DNA of 64,000 nucleotides from Vibrio injensis (GTDB taxonomy: Bacteria; Pseudomonadota; Gammaproteobacteria; Enterobacterales; Vibrionaceae): NCBI RefSeq assembly GCF_001895205.1, contig NZ_BDJF01000023.1, positions 48,427 through 112,426 on the forward strand, read 5' to 3'. Every line of letters begins with the position of its first letter. Positions within the stretch are counted from its first letter, which is position 1. Below are positions 63,904 to 64,000 of the stretch, piece by piece. The translations under genes were made by a program, and so were the position numbers. The notes beneath the pieces are model-generated. The model was not told the origin of the DNA, made no database searches, and saw only the letters and a program-made list of their open reading frames with translations.

Positions 63904-64000
63904 ACATTGTCTTGTTACTCGATAAAGTCTGATTGGCTGCTTTATTGAGCTTTTGTCTTCAGACCTTAGGTCTAAAAACCAGTATTAAAGCCTGGCGATG

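Overview
The window looks like chromosome 1 of a Vibrio other than V. cholerae. Right of about 15.1 kb the gene content and order (murQPR, recQ, rarD, uvrD, prlC, rlmJ, gor, peptide ABC transporter, Arg/His/Pro tRNAs, rep, an RND pump, ubiK, ilvC/ilvY) match the V. cholerae VC0161-VC0207 neighbourhood as I remember it. The proteins look close to, but not identical with, the V. cholerae ones. A CsrB-type RNA and an ERIC element also fit a Vibrio. Species cannot be fixed by reading alone. || Positions 1 to about 15143 are the right part of a genomic island. Its right end is marked by the last codons of yicC (EQIQNIE-stop, 15120-15143) followed by an orphan terminator. The 3' end of yicC is the known target of Vibrio mobilizable genomic islands related to MGIVflInd1. 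The integrase and the other end lie outside the window. The island carries: a leftward mobilization operon (lipoprotein, small protein, ribbon-helix-helix protein, TraD/TrwB-like coupling protein, start of a TraI/TrwC-like relaxase); two integron gene cassettes with attC sites and no integrase (a zinc-ribbon/HEPN-like protein, and a two-gene cassette); an IncQ-like replicon (RepA helicase, RepC-like initiator, five 21-bp iterons); an FlhC/AcaC/SetC-like activator; a minimal chaperone-usher fimbrial operon; two AlpA/excisionase-type regulators; a ParB-like protein; and several very small ORFs. || A 30-bp box (TTGTCCAAATTGGGCA followed by TTGGCGTGCCAA) lies 56-69 bp before four start codons: the mobilization operon, the fimbrial operon, the gene at 12825 and the excisionase-type gene. 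It is always in the same orientation relative to the gene. This looks like an FlhDC/AcaCD/SetCD-type regulon that would switch on mobilization, excision and the fimbriae together. A second family, four perfect palindromes of 20 to 32 bp, punctuates the same island. || The core part runs as follows. 15.3-17 kb: siderophore-iron reductase and a potassium channel. 17.1-23 kb: a five-gene overlapping operon joining a choloylglycine-hydrolase-type amidase to a DUF1656/HlyD/FUSC/outer-membrane-factor efflux system. 23.3-28.3 kb: an M16 protease, an amidohydrolase and YqhA. 28.4-31.9 kb: N-acetylmuramic acid use (murP, murQ, divergent murR) with paired operator-like palindromes and a CRP-like site. 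31.9-36.8 kb: DUF3630 protein, recQ, rarD, an AraC regulator and a LysE exporter. 36.9-37.45 kb: a CsrB-type sRNA with an upstream VarA/UvrY-like site. 37.5-44.8 kb: uvrD, prlC, rlmJ and gor, with an ERIC element and a 269-bp MITE-like element. 44.9-52.3 kb: periplasmic proteins and a peptide ABC transporter. 52.5-53.5 kb: five tRNAs with degenerate tandem tRNA-end repeats. 53.7-63.6 kb: rep, the RND pump, ubiK, ilvC and ilvY. 63.6-63.9 kb: tRNA-Asp with a degenerate copy. A 53-bp deletion derivative of the MITE-like element lies at 60.9 kb.
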